DNA from: Gemmatimonas sp.
Lineage (GTDB): Bacteria > Gemmatimonadota > Gemmatimonadetes > Gemmatimonadales > Gemmatimonadaceae
NCBI GenBank assembly: GCA_023910675.1
Contig: JAAVWC010000001.1
Location: forward strand, 186,001 to 250,000
DNA: 64,000 nucleotides
Direction: 5' to 3'
Shown here: piece by piece, positions 63,849 to 64,000 of the stretch
Layout: every line of letters starts with the position of its first letter
How positions within the stretch are numbered: position 1 is the stretch's first letter
Notes under the pieces: model-generated
What the model was told of the DNA's origin: nothing
The model's input: only the letters and a program-made list of their open reading frames with translations
The model's database searches: none
Translations under genes and position numbers: made by a program

Positions 63849-64000
63849 ATGCGGCATCGTTCGTTCTTCCTTGCGGCCATACTGCTGCCCGCGTCGCTGG
63901 CGGCACAAGCAACGACCACGCAGAGTGCTCTCGAATCGTGGGTCAGCTTCGATGCGCCCGTGGGACACGAGGCGCGCACCACTGTGGCACTGGGGCGGGT
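63849..64000 (+). CDS. secreted protein, possibly an M20/M28/M42-like peptidase, partial
   Basis: Only the first 50 codons are in the window. A signal peptide (SFFLAAILLPASLAAQA) is followed by ALESWVSFDAPVGHEARTTVALG. This resembles the opening of zinc aminopeptidases of the M20/M42 type (WV..DAP.G.EA). No more can be said. The gene follows the efflux operon by 46 bp and may be unrelated to it. Confidence 0.5.
   Translation, partial: MRHRSFFLAAILLPASLAAQATTTQSALESWVSFDAPVGHEARTTVALGR

Overview
The window is high-GC bacterial DNA, roughly two thirds G+C by eye. Its gene content points to the phylum Gemmatimonadota, i.e. a Gemmatimonas-like soil or water bacterium. The evidence is two paralogous secreted zinc metalloproteases of the DUF5117 type, a large secreted BNR/VPS10-like propeller protein, many exported proteins whose signal peptides end in Ala-Gln, and a compact cbb3-type oxidase operon. 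This is an inference from gene families. No rRNA, tRNA or CRISPR array was found.

Layout. (1) 1-9.2 kb: an edge-truncated STAND-type WD40 protein with a degenerate ATPase site lies divergent from a tightly coupled respiratory operon: a CcoS-CcoN fusion, CcoO, a CcoP-like cytochrome, a SCO copper chaperone and a CtaG-like membrane protein. An alkyltransferase-like protein, an OmpH/Skp chaperone, TrmL and a DCC-family protein follow. (2) 9.4-19.6 kb: a kelch-repeat gene is split by a 9,048-bp composite element. The element is bounded by two nearly identical direct IS630-family copies and a TA target duplication. Nested inside are two IS256-family elements, a frameshifted IS91-family transposase, a second IS630-type element, an attC-like hairpin and one low-GC methyltransferase gene. 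(3) 19.6-33.2 kb: ordinary chromosomal genes: a PLP decarboxylase with a DUF1835 protein, a mannose-1-phosphate guanylyltransferase, an enoyl-CoA hydratase, a 2H phosphoesterase, an SDR, Sua5/TsaC, a plant-type FabI, a hybrid histidine kinase and an MFS transporter. (4) 33.2-40.6 kb: a type I restriction-modification locus in the order hsdR-hsdS-yhcG-hsdM. hsdR carries two single-base frameshifts, and copies of one palindromic repeat flank the locus. (5) 40.6-58.3 kb: a second hybrid kinase, then mostly secreted proteins: the BNR protein, an alpha/beta hydrolase and a stand-alone homologue of its N-terminal domain, the two metalloproteases, and between these a small accessory patch (a DsbA-like protein, a CarboxypepD protein and a tiny Cys-containing exported peptide). 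(6) 58.5-64 kb: a DUF2490 protein, an RND efflux pump with its membrane-fusion protein, and the start of another secreted protein.

The most distinctive feature is the number of long intergenic inverted repeats. One family of about 200 bp occurs four times just after stop codons (33.2, 40.4, 48.6 and 49.5 kb). A second family flanks the kelch gene (9.2 and 19.7-20.3 kb). There are also single long palindromes at 28.4, 45.7-46.3 and 55.3-55.5 kb. I do not recognise these families. Together with the composite transposon they are the best candidates for something undescribed.
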